Source: Gemmatimonadota bacterium
Lineage (GTDB): Bacteria > Gemmatimonadota > Gemmatimonadetes > Gemmatimonadales > Gemmatimonadaceae
Direction of reading: 5' to 3'
Assembly (NCBI GenBank): GCA_016871855.1
Contig: VHBQ01000007.1
Location: 1-64,000, forward strand
DNA: 64,000 nucleotides
The notes beneath the pieces are model-generated. The model searched no databases. It had not been told where the DNA came from and worked only from the letters and a program-made list of their open reading frames with translations. This document shows positions 20,536 through 29,780 of the stretch, one piece after another (the stretch's first letter is position 1; every line of letters begins with the position of its first letter). The translations under genes and the position numbers were made by a program.

Positions 20536-23500
20536 CTACCGACGCGATTCGGGTGGCGCCAACGCGTCGAGTCTCGTCCAGTCCACGCCGCCGCGCACGC
20601 CGCTCCACGCTTCGAGCGGGCCGATCACCAGGCGACCGTCGAAGGCCGAGTGGCCGACGATATGCAGGAAGACTCCATTCTGTGGCGGCGGGCTGCTGCC
20701 ACGCGTTACTCCAACGGGCACGCCGTCGATGGCCATCGCGCACCGCCCGTCGGGCAGGAGCTGGACGCGCACTCGGCGCCACGCGCCGTTGTAGAGCGTC
20801 GTGTCGACATCGATGGCGATGACCGTGCCCTGCTCGCCGACCGCAGCCAACTTGCGCGCTCGTCCCCCTTCGTCTCCAGGAAACGTTCCCCAGCAAGCCT
20901 GGAAGAGGCCCGGTGTGCCGTCCCCCGTGCGGTGGTCCCATCGCCGCAGCGCGGCGAGCGTCTCGGCTCGGCCGAAGTTCAGCGAGATGGACTGCCACTG
21001 CAGGCGCGTGACCGGCATGCTGACCAGAGCTTCAAGGCCGGCCCCCATCGCGCTCGGGATGATCACGCTGGAATACGCGCCGGACTGGTACGAGCCGTCC
21101 CCGTTGGGGAGAAAGGCCGGGCCGCGCGGTGTGCTCACGATGCGGGGGCGTGGGTCGCCGAACGGGGTCCACCGCGACGTCCACGCGGCATCCCACCGCT
21201 CCCGGATGAGCACTCGCGATGTCGCCGCGGTGATCTCGATCAGCGCCGAGTCGGTGCGCCATCCGCCGGCGCTGACGATCACCCAGACCCTGCCGATGCG
21301 CCGCGGGCGCAGGACGCCCAGCGAATCCACCGTGGCGACCGTTGAGTCGCGCGAACTCCACCGGAGATCGTGCACGCGCGCGGGCGCGCCGTTGGCGCGG
21401 CGCCCTTCCACGCGCAGGCTATGCGTGTTTTCGACGGAGAGTCCGCGCGATGGCCGCTCCAGGCGCAGCGTGTCCAGCCAACTCCGCGCTGTGAACAGCG
21501 GCCCGATGTAGGCCAGCGTCCCCCGCAACGGTTGGCCCCGGTACAGCACCGGTCGCGCCGCCGCCGGATCGGTTGCTGGGAAAAGGTACAGCGAAGGTTC
21601 GGAGCCGACGGCGGTGCTGCACCAGCAACTCCTCACGTCGCCCTCGTAGCCGACAACTTGTCCGTACAGGTCCGGAATGGGCGTCAGCTGCCCGGTGATA
21701 GCATCGAATCGAAACAGCCTCCCGTCGCCGTACGAACCCAGCAGCGTCCGGTGGTCAATCCACCCGAAGAGACTGCCCCCTACCATCAAGGGAGCGCTCA
21801 GGCAGCGTTCATTGCTCCCGTCGAAGTCCACGAAGCAGATCGCATCGTCACTCGTGCGGCTGAAATACCGCCGGATGAACTGGACCTGTGCGCCGTCAGG
21901 CCGCCACACTGGGTGGTAGTCTGCCTCCACGTTCTTCGTGAGCCGGCGCGTGGCGCCGGTGCGAGGATCGACGACGACCAACTGGCCATGATCGGTCAAC
22001 GTGTCGTACCGACTGCTGATGCCCACCGCGAAGCGCCCATCGGGCGAACTCGTGACAATCGCATCGTCCCCAGTCCCCGTGAGCAGCGGATGAATCTGTC
22101 CCAGCGAGTCGATGCGCAGTACTTCGTCACCGCCGTTCGGCAATACAGCATGTGCCCGCCACTCTCGCCCACTCGGCAGGCGGCGCAGCGCGGTCGCGAC
22201 CCCCGCGGGAAACGCCGGGAAGTCCGTCGAATCCAGCTCGACCGCGTGCAGCGGCTCCCCCGCGAGCCACGGCTCGTTCGGATCAATGCGCACGCCCACG
22301 AGCCGACGCGTCCCGTGCGCGCTGTCGGCGACCCACACGGCGAAATCCGACGTGAGTTTCGCCGGACGAAGCGCCGCCATCCCGATCGCCGCCCCCGCCA
22401 CGGCGAAAAGCACTCCGGCTGCTGCGAACCACCGCGTCCGCTGCCGCTTCCACCACGGCGTCGCCGCCACCAGCGCCAGCACCGCGCGCTGCTCCGCGGC
22501 CACGCCAAGAAAATCGGCGGCGATGCGGCGCGTACCCCGCCGGTCCCCCTGCTGGCGGCGCAACGGGAGGAAGCGATGCCATGCCAGTTGGAGCAGCGGT
22601 CGGTCATCGGCCGCCGCGGCGTGCTCCGCGGCTAGCCGCAGCGGCATCTCGTCGCTCGCCCGCGCGAGCATCTCGCGGGCGACGTCGGCGTGCACCGCCC
22701 GCCGCTCGTCGTCCGAAGCGCCCTCCACCACCGCGTCGGCGATCTCATCGTGCGCCGTCACGAGATGCGCCCCGTCACGCATGACGAAGCCGCCGCGCTC
22801 CAGTGTCTCCACGAGCTCGCCGCCATCGCGCGTGTCGCCGCCGGCCATCGCCGACGCTTCCTCGGCCTCCACCGGCCGGCCGACCACGGAAAGCACCAGC
22901 AGCAGGCGCCGCGCGGCGGGCGCCAGCCGTTGCACGCGCTGACGCACGGCGCTCCCTTCGCGCAGCGAGGCGGTGATGCGGGCAGGGTCGTCGCAATGCC
23001 ACGCCCCGTCATCTCCACACGAGAGCCATCCCTGCTCCAGCGCGTCGTGCAGCGTCTCGACCAGCAGCAACGGCGACCCGCCGGTGGCCAGCAGCAGCTG
23101 CTGCGGCAGGACGTCGGCCCACGGCGTGGACGGAAGTTCCGCCACCTGGGTGACAAAAGCGGAGACGGCGGCGAGATCGAGCGGCGGCAGGTCCAGCCGC
23201 TCGAACGGCGCGAAGAGCGCCCGTGGATCGGCCGACGGACGCTTGGCGATCACCACAAGTAGGCGCGCGTCCTCGAAATGCGAAAAGGCCGCCGCCAGTA
23301 CGCGCGCCGAGTGCTCATCGGCCCAGTGCAGGTCGTCGAGCAGCAGCGCGGCGGGGTGCTCGTCGCTCACAGCACGCGCCAGGTCCACCAGCGCCAACGC
23401 CCGCCGCCGCGTGGCGTCCTCGCCCTCGGTGGGATCCGGCGACGCCGACGGGTAGGTGGAGGCCAGGGCCGGCGCCAGCGCGACCAGCACGCCGGCTGTG

Positions 23501-24531
23501 CCCGTTGAGACCGCCGCGGCCCCGGGAAACGACACGAGCTGAGAAACCACCTCAGCCAGGAAGCCACCGCTGAGGTGGCGGTCGCCCGGATTCGCGCGGG
23601 TCAGCACGCAGCGCGACCGCGACGCGCGCAGTCGCGCGCACACGTCCCGTAGCAGCCGAGTCTTCCCGAGTCCTGCCCCCGCCGAGATCACCAGAACGCG
23701 CGGCGTCCCCGCACGCGCAGATTCCCACGCCGAGAGCACCCGACTGAACTCCACCTCGCGCCCCACGAGTTGTGCGGCGATCGCCGCCGACGGACTGGCC
23801 GTGATGGGAGCACCGGCCGTCGGGGTGCGGCGTGCCGCCCGAAGCGCCGCCAGAGACGCGACCTCCGCCTCCTGCTCCTCGCGCGCCAAGAAGGACTCGA
23901 AATGCTCGGCCTCGCTGGCCGCGCCCAGCCCGTCGCTCCCCGCCATCAGCGCCTCGAGGAGCAGGCGCCACGTCGCCTGATCCATTGGATCCACATCCCG
24001 CGCCCGGCGGGCGAGTTCCTGCGCGTCACGGAAACGCCCCTCACTCAGCCACTGGCGCGTCAGCGCGTCAGCGCAGCGCAGGAACGTCACCATCAGGCGC
24101 CGGCGCTCCAGTTCGCACCACTGCTCGAACTCAGCGGCGCCCGGGGCGGCGAAGTCTGGGATGAAGGGGCCCGTGTAGCGCTCGATAGCCGCGGCGAAAT
24201 CCGCCCGCTGCGCGGCGGCCACAAACTCATCGCGATCGCACGCGCAGGGCACTGCGAGGCCGATCATCTCGCCCGTGACGTCCAGCAGGCCGTCGCCGAG
24301 CTTCTTCTTCAGGTACCAGATGGTCTGCCGCAGGTTCTGGCGCGCGGCGTCGCTATCCACGTCGCCCCACAGCAGCGCCGCGAGATGCTCGCGGCTCGCC
24401 CGATGCCCCGGGATGCAGGCCAGATAGGCAAGCATTGCCACCGGCTTGCCGCGGCCCAGGGGGCGCACCGTCCCCTCGCGGTCCGTCGAGGTCGCCTGCA
24501 GGGAGCCGAGCGTGGCGAGCGTCAGTTGCAT
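20536..24531 (-). CDS. Transmembrane SARP/BTAD-STAND regulator with propeller, BIG and LamG-like domains
   Basis: A 1331-residue one-component regulator. Residues 1-95 form an OmpR/SARP winged helix (REHLAALLWGDVDSDAARQN, LRQTIWYLKKKLGD) and 96-240 a BTAD helical domain. Residues ~250-690 are a STAND/AAA ATPase: Walker A GAGLGKTR (285-292), Walker B LLLDDLHW (396-403). A single membrane helix (~700-722) follows. Outside lie a TolB/PD40-like propeller (SSPDGRFAVG, WRPDGAQVQF), a BIG2-like domain (~1037-1101, RDSTVATVDSLGVL) and a LamG/concanavalin-like end (~1110-1310). It would sense an extracytoplasmic ligand and act on DNA directly. The ATG at 24531 is chosen at the start of the winged helix. 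It is monocistronic and its target is unknown. Confidence 0.85.
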   Translation of the reverse strand: MQLTLATLGSLQATSTDREGTVRPLGRGKPVAMLAYLACIPGHRASREHLAALLWGDVDSDAARQNLRQTIWYLKKKLGDGLLDVTGEMIGLAVPCACDRDEFVAAAQRADFAAAIERYTGPFIPDFAAPGAAEFEQWCELERRRLMVTFLRCADALTRQWLSEGRFRDAQELARRARDVDPMDQATWRLLLEALMAGSDGLGAASEAEHFESFLAREEQEAEVASLAALRAARRTPTAGAPITASPSAAIAAQLVGREVEFSRVLSAWESARAGTPRVLVISAGAGLGKTRLLRDVCARLRASRSRCVLTRANPGDRHLSGGFLAEVVSQLVSFPGAAAVSTGTAGVLVALAPALASTYPSASPDPTEGEDATRRRALALVDLARAVSDEHPAALLLDDLHWADEHSARVLAAAFSHFEDARLLVVIAKRPSADPRALFAPFERLDLPPLDLAAVSAFVTQVAELPSTPWADVLPQQLLLATGGSPLLLVETLHDALEQGWLSCGDDGAWHCDDPARITASLREGSAVRQRVQRLAPAARRLLLVLSVVGRPVEAEEASAMAGGDTRDGGELVETLERGGFVMRDGAHLVTAHDEIADAVVEGASDDERRAVHADVAREMLARASDEMPLRLAAEHAAAADDRPLLQLAWHRFLPLRRQQGDRRGTRRIAADFLGVAAEQRAVLALVAATPWWKRQRTRWFAAAGVLFAVAGAAIGMAALRPAKLTSDFAVWVADSAHGTRRLVGVRIDPNEPWLAGEPLHAVELDSTDFPAFPAGVATALRRLPSGREWRAHAVLPNGGDEVLRIDSLGQIHPLLTGTGDDAIVTSSPDGRFAVGISSRYDTLTDHGQLVVVDPRTGATRRLTKNVEADYHPVWRPDGAQVQFIRRYFSRTSDDAICFVDFDGSNERCLSAPLMVGGSLFGWIDHRTLLGSYGDGRLFRFDAITGQLTPIPDLYGQVVGYEGDVRSCWCSTAVGSEPSLYLFPATDPAAARPVLYRGQPLRGTLAYIGPLFTARSWLDTLRLERPSRGLSVENTHSLRVEGRRANGAPARVHDLRWSSRDSTVATVDSLGVLRPRRIGRVWVIVSAGGWRTDSALIEITAATSRVLIRERWDAAWTSRWTPFGDPRPRIVSTPRGPAFLPNGDGSYQSGAYSSVIIPSAMGAGLEALVSMPVTRLQWQSISLNFGRAETLAALRRWDHRTGDGTPGLFQACWGTFPGDEGGRARKLAAVGEQGTVIAIDVDTTLYNGAWRRVRVQLLPDGRCAMAIDGVPVGVTRGSSPPPQNGVFLHIVGHSAFDGRLVIGPLEAWSGVRGGVDWTRLDALAPPESRR

Positions 24532-24694
24532 GCTGGGTCCGGTATCATCAGCCACCGTCGAAGACCGTCGCTGGCGGACTAATAGTAGCGAAGGCAGGGC
24601 ACTCTGGCCCGCGAACTTCTGACGCAACCGTCAGATGAGCGTCAAGCGCGTCAGAACGCGCCGCACCGGGTGCGACGTCACGATGAAACTGAAC

Positions 24695-24722
24695 GCGGAG
24701 GCCGCCCGTGGGCAGCCTCCGC
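24695..24722 (-). terminator. Terminator after thyX
   Basis: An 8-bp stem (GCGGAGGC with its complement) and a 12-nt loop begin about 30 bp after the thyX stop on the minus strand. Confidence 0.5.
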
Positions 24723-24752
24723 GCGCAACGGTCGGTCCCGTTGAGGCCGCGC

Positions 24753-25508
24753 CTACACTTTGTGGTACGAAATCCGCGCCGACTCCACGCGGTCCTCGGC
24801 GGTGTAGATCTCGAAGTCCGAGAAGAAACCCGGCGCTTCCTGCTGGAGCGTGCGCAGCACCAGCACCGCCAGCCGGCGGATCTCCTGCTCGGCCCCCTCG
24901 CCCGTGCGCAGTTCGAGCATCGTGCGCCACGCGCGCACGTTGGCCGTCACGACAATCTTGGTCTCGGTGGAGTTCGGCAGCACGCCGCGCGCCGCTTCGC
25001 GGGCCATCTTGCGGCGGTGCACCTTGTCGGCGACCCAGCTGTAACGCTCCATCAGCTTCTCGACGAGCGCGATGTACGTGGCCTGCGCTCCTTCCACCTG
25101 CCCCTTCCACTGCGCCACCAGCGCCTCGTCGCCGAGGATGGCGGGCGGCACCACGAAAGCCGCGTCACTCTCGTCTACGTAGCGCTGCGACAGTTGCGAG
25201 TACGCGAACCCTGCGCGGTGCCGAACCAGCTCGTGGGTCAGCGACCGGCTGATCCCCTCGAGCAGCAGCGAGTAGTTCGCGTGCTCGAGCACCGACCCGT
25301 GTCCCTGCTTCTTGATGTTCTCCAGGTAGTCGCGCGTCGTGCGGCTGGCCGGGTTCTTCTGGCTCATGTAGCACAGGCGCCCTGCGAACTCCGCCAACCG
25401 CTCGCCGTCGGTGCTTTCCCCCTGCCACTGCACGGGGAGGTGGGCCGGCTCCGCGAACAACGGCCGGGAGAGAACGGTGACCTTGGGCTCGGTATAGAAG
25501 TGCGGCAT
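24753..25508 (-). CDS. thyX: FAD-dependent thymidylate synthase
   Basis: Methylates dUMP to dTMP using methylenetetrahydrofolate and FAD/NADPH; cytosolic tetramer. The ThyX signature RHRxxxFxxxS is present as RHRAGFAYSQLSQRY, preceded by HGSVLEHANYSLLLEGISRS. ETKIVVTANVRAWRTMLELR is the second conserved block. The 251-residue length is normal. The ATG at 25508 (MPHFYTEPKVTVLSRP) is used. A TAGATT hexamer lies about 23 nt upstream. Presence of ThyX is common in bacteria lacking ThyA. Confidence 0.95.
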   Translation of the reverse strand: MPHFYTEPKVTVLSRPLFAEPAHLPVQWQGESTDGERLAEFAGRLCYMSQKNPASRTTRDYLENIKKQGHGSVLEHANYSLLLEGISRSLTHELVRHRAGFAYSQLSQRYVDESDAAFVVPPAILGDEALVAQWKGQVEGAQATYIALVEKLMERYSWVADKVHRRKMAREAARGVLPNSTETKIVVTANVRAWRTMLELRTGEGAEQEIRRLAVLVLRTLQQEAPGFFSDFEIYTAEDRVESARISYHKV

Positions 25509-25584
25509 CGGCGGGGTGTTGAGGGTGCGCGGAAATCTAGAATGGGAACGACGGTGATGTGAGGGTGCGACGCCCACCCGCCCC

Positions 25585-27231
25585 CTACTGCGCGTCCAGC
25601 AGCCCCAGCCGGTACGATGCCCACGCCTTCTCCCGCACCACGTGGTCGAGCACCGCCCGCGCCTCCGGTGGCAGCGGCGGCAGGGTGGGATCGTACTTCA
25701 CCGCGGCGAGCGGATCCTGCCCCGGCTGGGGCACCTTCACCCCGGGATTGAGAATCCCAACTGGATCGAACGCCTGCTTCACCCGCGCGAAGAGCGCCAT
25801 CGCGCGCGCGTCCCACACGCGGAACATCAGCGGCGTGCGCAACCGGCCGTCGCCGTGCTCCGCGGCGAGCGTGCCGCCGAGCAGCGTCACGAGGGCCGTC
25901 ACCTCGTCGAGCAGCGCACGCGCGCGATCTCGCCAGTCCGGCTCGCGCACGTCGAGCAGCGCGTTCACGTGGGCGTGCGCGTCGCCGGCGTGCCCGAAGA
26001 TCACGCCCCGGACGCGGTGCCGCTCGAGCGCCGCGCGCACGCCGCGCACGTAGTCGGCAAAGGCGGCCGGCGGCACCGCGCCGTCCTCGATGAGCTGCAT
26101 CGAGGCGAGGTGCGGGTCGAGGGCGTTCAAAATGGGGCTGGCCGCGTGGCGAATTGCCCAGATACGATCGGCGGTGGCCTCGTCGGGCGCGGCCAACACG
26201 GCCAGCGCGCGCGCGGTGCGGCAGGCGTCGCCAAGGCGCAGGGTGAGCGTGTCGGCGGCGGCGGGCGTGTCGCCCTCGGCCTCCATCAACAGCACGGCCT
26301 CTGCAGCAGGTGGAATCGACAGTTGCGACGCGTGGGTCCGCACAACGTCGAGGAACGTGCGGTCGAGCAGTTCCACGGCGCTGGCGCCAATGCCCGCGGC
26401 ACCCCCCGCGGCCTCGACGGCGTCCTCCAACGAGCCGAACGCGGCCAGCAGCGACGCGCGCACGGCGGGGAGCGGAGCGAGCCCGAGCTCGACGCCGACA
26501 AAGACGGCCAGCGTCCCCTCGCTTCCCACGAGCACGTCCACGAGGTCGCCACTGCGCGCGTAATCGGCGAGTCCGTAGCCGCTCGACTCCTTGCGCACGC
26601 CAGGGCGCGTGAGCGCCGAGCCGCGGTCGAGGACGTCGCGCGCGACGTCGTGCTGGAACGTGCGCAGCGCCTCAACCTTCGGCCGCGCCTCGCCCCGGCG
26701 CACCCACGCACGCGATCCATCGGCGAAGACGCAGTCGAGGCCGCGCACCCACGCGCGCATGGCTCCGAGCTTCACGGTGCGCGTGCCGGCCGCGTTCGTG
26801 GCGGTCATCCCGCCGATCGTCGCGAAGGTGCCGGAAGACGGATCCACCGCCACGCGCAGTCCGTGTAGACGCGCCGCGCCGTCCACCGCATCGCGCAGGG
26901 CGCCCGGCCCGCAGGCGATCATCGCACGCTCGGCGTCCACCGGGCCGATCGCATCCAGCCGCGATAGATCGAGTGCCACGCCGCGCCCCACGGCGCCGTT
27001 TGCCATCGAACTCGCCGAACCCCTCGGCACCAGCGGCACGCGATGCTCGGCGGCCCACTGCACCAGCGTGACGACGTCGTCGGCATCGGCCGGCACGGCC
27101 ACCGCATCGGGGATGATGCGCGCGATCCCCGCCCCTTCGCTGTACACGGCGCAGGCGCGGGCGTCGGTCCGGAAGACGCCGCGGAACTCGGGCGGCGGCG
27201 CGGGCAGGGCCATCGGCGGCCGTTCGCTCAT
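25585..27231 (-). CDS. FAD-linked oxidase, D-lactate/glycolate dehydrogenase type
   Basis: A 548-residue flavoprotein with an N-terminal PCMH FAD-binding domain and a C-terminal FAD-oxidase domain, as in D-lactate dehydrogenase (cytochrome), GlcD and related enzymes that oxidise alpha-hydroxy acids. VPRGSASSMANGAVGRGVAL and DPSSGTFATIGGMTATNAAG are the FAD pyrophosphate-binding segments; KESSGYGL and SEGTLAVFVGVELGL follow. HAGDAHAHVN and LAAEHGDGRLR carry the active-site His residues. No iron-sulfur extension is present. The ATG at 27231 overlaps the squalene/phytoene synthase stop (ATGA), so the genes are co-translated. The substrate is unproven. Confidence 0.85.
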   Translation of the reverse strand: MSERPPMALPAPPPEFRGVFRTDARACAVYSEGAGIARIIPDAVAVPADADDVVTLVQWAAEHRVPLVPRGSASSMANGAVGRGVALDLSRLDAIGPVDAERAMIACGPGALRDAVDGAARLHGLRVAVDPSSGTFATIGGMTATNAAGTRTVKLGAMRAWVRGLDCVFADGSRAWVRRGEARPKVEALRTFQHDVARDVLDRGSALTRPGVRKESSGYGLADYARSGDLVDVLVGSEGTLAVFVGVELGLAPLPAVRASLLAAFGSLEDAVEAAGGAAGIGASAVELLDRTFLDVVRTHASQLSIPPAAEAVLLMEAEGDTPAAADTLTLRLGDACRTARALAVLAAPDEATADRIWAIRHAASPILNALDPHLASMQLIEDGAVPPAAFADYVRGVRAALERHRVRGVIFGHAGDAHAHVNALLDVREPDWRDRARALLDEVTALVTLLGGTLAAEHGDGRLRTPLMFRVWDARAMALFARVKQAFDPVGILNPGVKVPQPGQDPLAAVKYDPTLPPLPPEARAVLDHVVREKAWASYRLGLLDAQ

Positions 27232-28292
27232 TGTTCCGCGCTCGCCGTCGCCGCGAACGGCGCAAACGGCCGCGTCCGCACCGACGATACGAGTCGTCGC
27301 AACAGGGTGTTGCTGCCAAGCGCCGCCAACCCCGCGGCCATCAGCGCGCGCACCTCGGCCCGGCTGATCTTCACGACGCCGCCGGGGCGCAGCATCGCAT
27401 CGCTGTGCGAAAGCTCGCGGAGCGTCGCATACGCGTAGAGCATCGGCAGGACGCAGAACGCGCGGATCGACACCGCCCGGCGCGGCAGGAGCAACAGGTA
27501 CTCGAAGGCCAGGTCGAGGTCGGTCCACGCCAGGGCGATGAAGTCGCCGACGGCGGCGCGGTTCGCCGCGAGACAGGCCGGATCGAGCAGAGTGGCCTGC
27601 GACGCGCCGTGCGCGCGCAGGGTGGACTCCGGGATGTAGATCGCGTTCTCCCGCTCGGCGTCGGCGGCGATGTCCTTCAGGATGTTAACCGTCTGCAGCG
27701 CCTCGCCGAAGCTCTTGCACCGCGCCCACAGCGCGTCGTAGCGCGCGGGCGGTACGTGCCCGTGCTCGCGCCACAGCTCGGTGAGCATGCACCCCACCGT
27801 CCCGGCCACGTAGTAGCAGTACTCGCGGTATTCCTCCACGGTCTGGATGCGCAGCCCCGCCGGATGCCGCAGCGTGAACGCCGCCATCCCGCGCCCCATC
27901 TCGCGCACCCAGTGCGCCACGCACGCGCGCGATCCCTCGGGAAGCGAACGAAAGAGCACGCACACCAGGTCTGTGCTGCGCAGCAGGCGCACGTGAGCCG
28001 CGTCACCCTCGATGTGCCGGACGCGCGTGGGGAAGGCGTCGGCGGCCGCGGCGTCGTCGAGGCAGGCGAGAAACTCGCCGAGCAGGCGCGCCTTGTCGTC
28101 CGGCGCGGCGTGCCCGTCGTCCTCAATGGTGTCCGCGATGCGGCAGAGCAGGTACGCGCACAGCACCGAGCGCCCCAGTTCTCCGCGCAGCAGTTGCACC
28201 GACAGCGCAAACGTGCGCGACACGGCCGGCAAGACCTCGCGGCCAAACGCCTCGGCGGCGCGGACGCGTGCGGGCGTGTCGGTGGCGGCCAT
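27228..28292 (-). CDS. Squalene/phytoene synthase family protein
   Basis: A trans-isoprenyl diphosphate synthase of the head-to-head type, joining two farnesyl or geranylgeranyl diphosphates to squalene or phytoene. The two Mg-binding motifs are CRIADTIEDD (residues ~50-59) and VNILKDIAADAEREN (~205-219). YCYYVAGTVGCMLTEL is the conserved central helix. SRTFALSVQLL near the N-terminus is also typical. These details look closer to squalene than to phytoene synthases, but sequence alone does not decide. No hopene cyclase or carotenoid gene is adjacent. The 354-residue protein starts at an ATG only 6 nt after a TAGATT hexamer. Confidence 0.85.
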   Translation of the reverse strand: MAATDTPARVRAAEAFGREVLPAVSRTFALSVQLLRGELGRSVLCAYLLCRIADTIEDDGHAAPDDKARLLGEFLACLDDAAAADAFPTRVRHIEGDAAHVRLLRSTDLVCVLFRSLPEGSRACVAHWVREMGRGMAAFTLRHPAGLRIQTVEEYREYCYYVAGTVGCMLTELWREHGHVPPARYDALWARCKSFGEALQTVNILKDIAADAERENAIYIPESTLRAHGASQATLLDPACLAANRAAVGDFIALAWTDLDLAFEYLLLLPRRAVSIRAFCVLPMLYAYATLRELSHSDAMLRPGGVVKISRAEVRALMAAGLAALGSNTLLRRLVSSVRTRPFAPFAATASAEQ

Positions 28293-28298
28293 GCGGCA

Positions 28299-28304
28299 AA
28301 TCTA
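28299..28304 (-). promoter_or_regulatory. -10-like hexamer, leaderless squalene/phytoene synthase
   Basis: On the minus strand TAGATT is followed by six bases (TGCCGC) and the ATG at 28292. No ribosome site. This is the clearest leaderless candidate in the window. Confidence 0.45.
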
Positions 28305-28341
28305 CCGATGCCGCGTTGGGAACTGCCACCACAGGACGGCC

Positions 28342-28372
28342 TTCACCACAAAGCCACGAAGTTCACGAAGGC
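28342..28372. repeat. Left inverted repeat of the GxxExxY element
   Basis: TTCACCACAAAGCCACGAAG and the following 11 bases match, with one indel and a few mismatches, the complement of 28746-28779. The last base overlaps the stop codon of the GxxExxY gene. Confidence 0.75.
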
Positions 28373-28788
28373 TACAGTGCGCGCCGCACGATCCCGTGTC
28401 GCAGTACCGGCACGCAGAAATTGAGCAGGAGACCCAGGCGGTACCCTCCGAGCCTTAGGTACGTCAGAAGTTGGGCCTCATGCACGGCCTGTAGGCGCTC
28501 GACGGCCTTTATCTCGACGACAAGCAAACCACCAACCAGAAAGTCGATGCGGTAGTGCGCGTCGAGAGCCCGGTGACGATACACGACGGGCAAGAAGCGT
28601 TCGCGCTCAAAGGGAACACCTCGGATCTCAAGTTCCAGCGCGAGAGCGGCCTGATACGCCGACTCGAGCAACCCTGGGCCGAGTGCGCGGTGCACCGTAA
28701 TCGCGGCCCCAATGACGTGCGATGACCAAGGATCCGCGGGCGGACGCCTTTGTGCACCTTCGTGACTTTGTGGTGAGTCGTTGGACAT
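28372..28788 (-). CDS. GxxExxY family protein (PD-(D/E)XK-like)
   Basis: About 138 residues. The defining motif is GLLESAY in RALGPGLLESAYQAALALEL, and DFLVGGLLVVEIKAVERL gives the D...ExK core of the PD-(D/E)XK nuclease superfamily; ESAYQ also contributes a conserved Glu. No activity is established for the family. The gene is enclosed by inverted repeats that meet its stop codon and lie just inside its start. With the ATG at 28788 the right repeat is translated (N-terminus MSNDSPQSHEGAQRR), so the repeat itself would form the protein's start; no better start exists downstream before the conserved IGAAITVHRALG. It looks like the cargo of a small repetitive element. Confidence 0.75.
   Translation of the reverse strand: MSNDSPQSHEGAQRRPPADPWSSHVIGAAITVHRALGPGLLESAYQAALALELEIRGVPFERERFLPVVYRHRALDAHYRIDFLVGGLLVVEIKAVERLQAVHEAQLLTYLRLGGYRLGLLLNFCVPVLRHGIVRRAL
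28746..28779. repeat. Right inverted repeat of the GxxExxY element
   Basis: GCCTTTGTGCACCTTCGTGA and the next 14 bases; the complement begins GACTCACCACAAAGTCACGA and pairs with 28342-28372. Together the arms define a unit of about 440 bp. Confidence 0.75.
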
Positions 28789-28849
28789 ACACCACGATGC
28801 CAACGGCGCCGCGAGCGCCCGTCACCAATCCGCCGCCAGCTGGATCGCC

Positions 28850-29680
28850 CTATTTCGGCGGCAACAACGTCCGGGCGAGGCCGTCGAACAGCTGCTGCGT
28901 CGGCGACGGCTTGTCGGGATACTCGAGCTTGTCGAGCAGCCGCTCCATCGACACAAGCACCTGCCGGCGCAGCGCGCGCCAGGAGTTGCGCGCCCAACGC
29001 CAGCCGATCCACCCGAGCACCACCGGCGGCACGGCGCCGAGCCACGGGAAGACCGTCAACAGGGCAAGCGGCACGCCGGCGACAAGGCCAAGCAGGAGGA
29101 ACAGCACGACCGGCGTCACCAGCTGTCCGGTGCGGGCGCGCGCGAGGTCGGCGGCGAGCGCCACGTGCGTGCGGCGCGCGTCCACCGCGCCCACGCTGAC
29201 GACCACTTCGCTCGCCCGCGACAGGTAATAGCCCTTGCCACCGAAGTCCATGCCGCGGGCTAGCTGGTCGAGCATGCCGCGTCGGGCCTCGAGCACCAGC
29301 CGGTCGGGATACCGTCGGATGACACCCAGAGACTCGTCACGCACGAGCATCGCCTCGGCGCGGCCCAGCAGGTCGTCCGGCGCGCCGGGCACCAGCCGCG
29401 CTGCCGACACTGCGGGGTCGCTGAGCATCGCGTCGCTCTCGCGCTGCGACAGGTTCAGCGGCTCCCGCGCGCGCTCCTCCGCGATCGCCTGCCGTACCGC
29501 CTCAGGGGTGATGCCCACCTCACGCGCGATCTCCAGCACGCGCGACTCGCTCACCGACTCGGCGCGCGCGTCATCGGCGGTGTCGCCGCGGACATGCAGT
29601 TCCATCGCGCGCGCCAGCACGCGCTCCAGCGCCGCGCGATTCAGCGCGCGATCATCGGGCGGGGTGGGCGAGGTGGGCAT
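28850..29680 (-). CDS. Two-helix membrane protein of unknown function
   Basis: A 276-residue protein. The first ~85 residues look helical and soluble (VLEIAREVGITPEAVRQAIA resembles a small helix-turn-helix). A central beta-rich part (LEARRGMLDQLARGMDFGGKG) precedes two adjacent membrane helices (~185-230: PVVLFLLLGLVAGVPLALL, then AVPPVVLGWIGWRW). A basic cytosolic tail (RNSWRALRRQVLVSMERLL) follows. No catalytic motif is visible. It heads toward the GxxExxY element and lies downstream of the zinc-ribbon gene, separated by 100 bp without other features. The helix-turn-helix reading is tentative. Confidence 0.6.
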   Translation of the reverse strand: MPTSPTPPDDRALNRAALERVLARAMELHVRGDTADDARAESVSESRVLEIAREVGITPEAVRQAIAEERAREPLNLSQRESDAMLSDPAVSAARLVPGAPDDLLGRAEAMLVRDESLGVIRRYPDRLVLEARRGMLDQLARGMDFGGKGYYLSRASEVVVSVGAVDARRTHVALAADLARARTGQLVTPVVLFLLLGLVAGVPLALLTVFPWLGAVPPVVLGWIGWRWARNSWRALRRQVLVSMERLLDKLEYPDKPSPTQQLFDGLARTLLPPK

Positions 29681-29780
29681 CAGCGGGTGAGGGCGACGGT
29701 CGGTGGTGCGGGACGGCCGGACGCCGGGCGGGCGCGCCGCCGTCCGTCCACTCTACGGCCAGCGCCCCGTCGAGGTTCCG

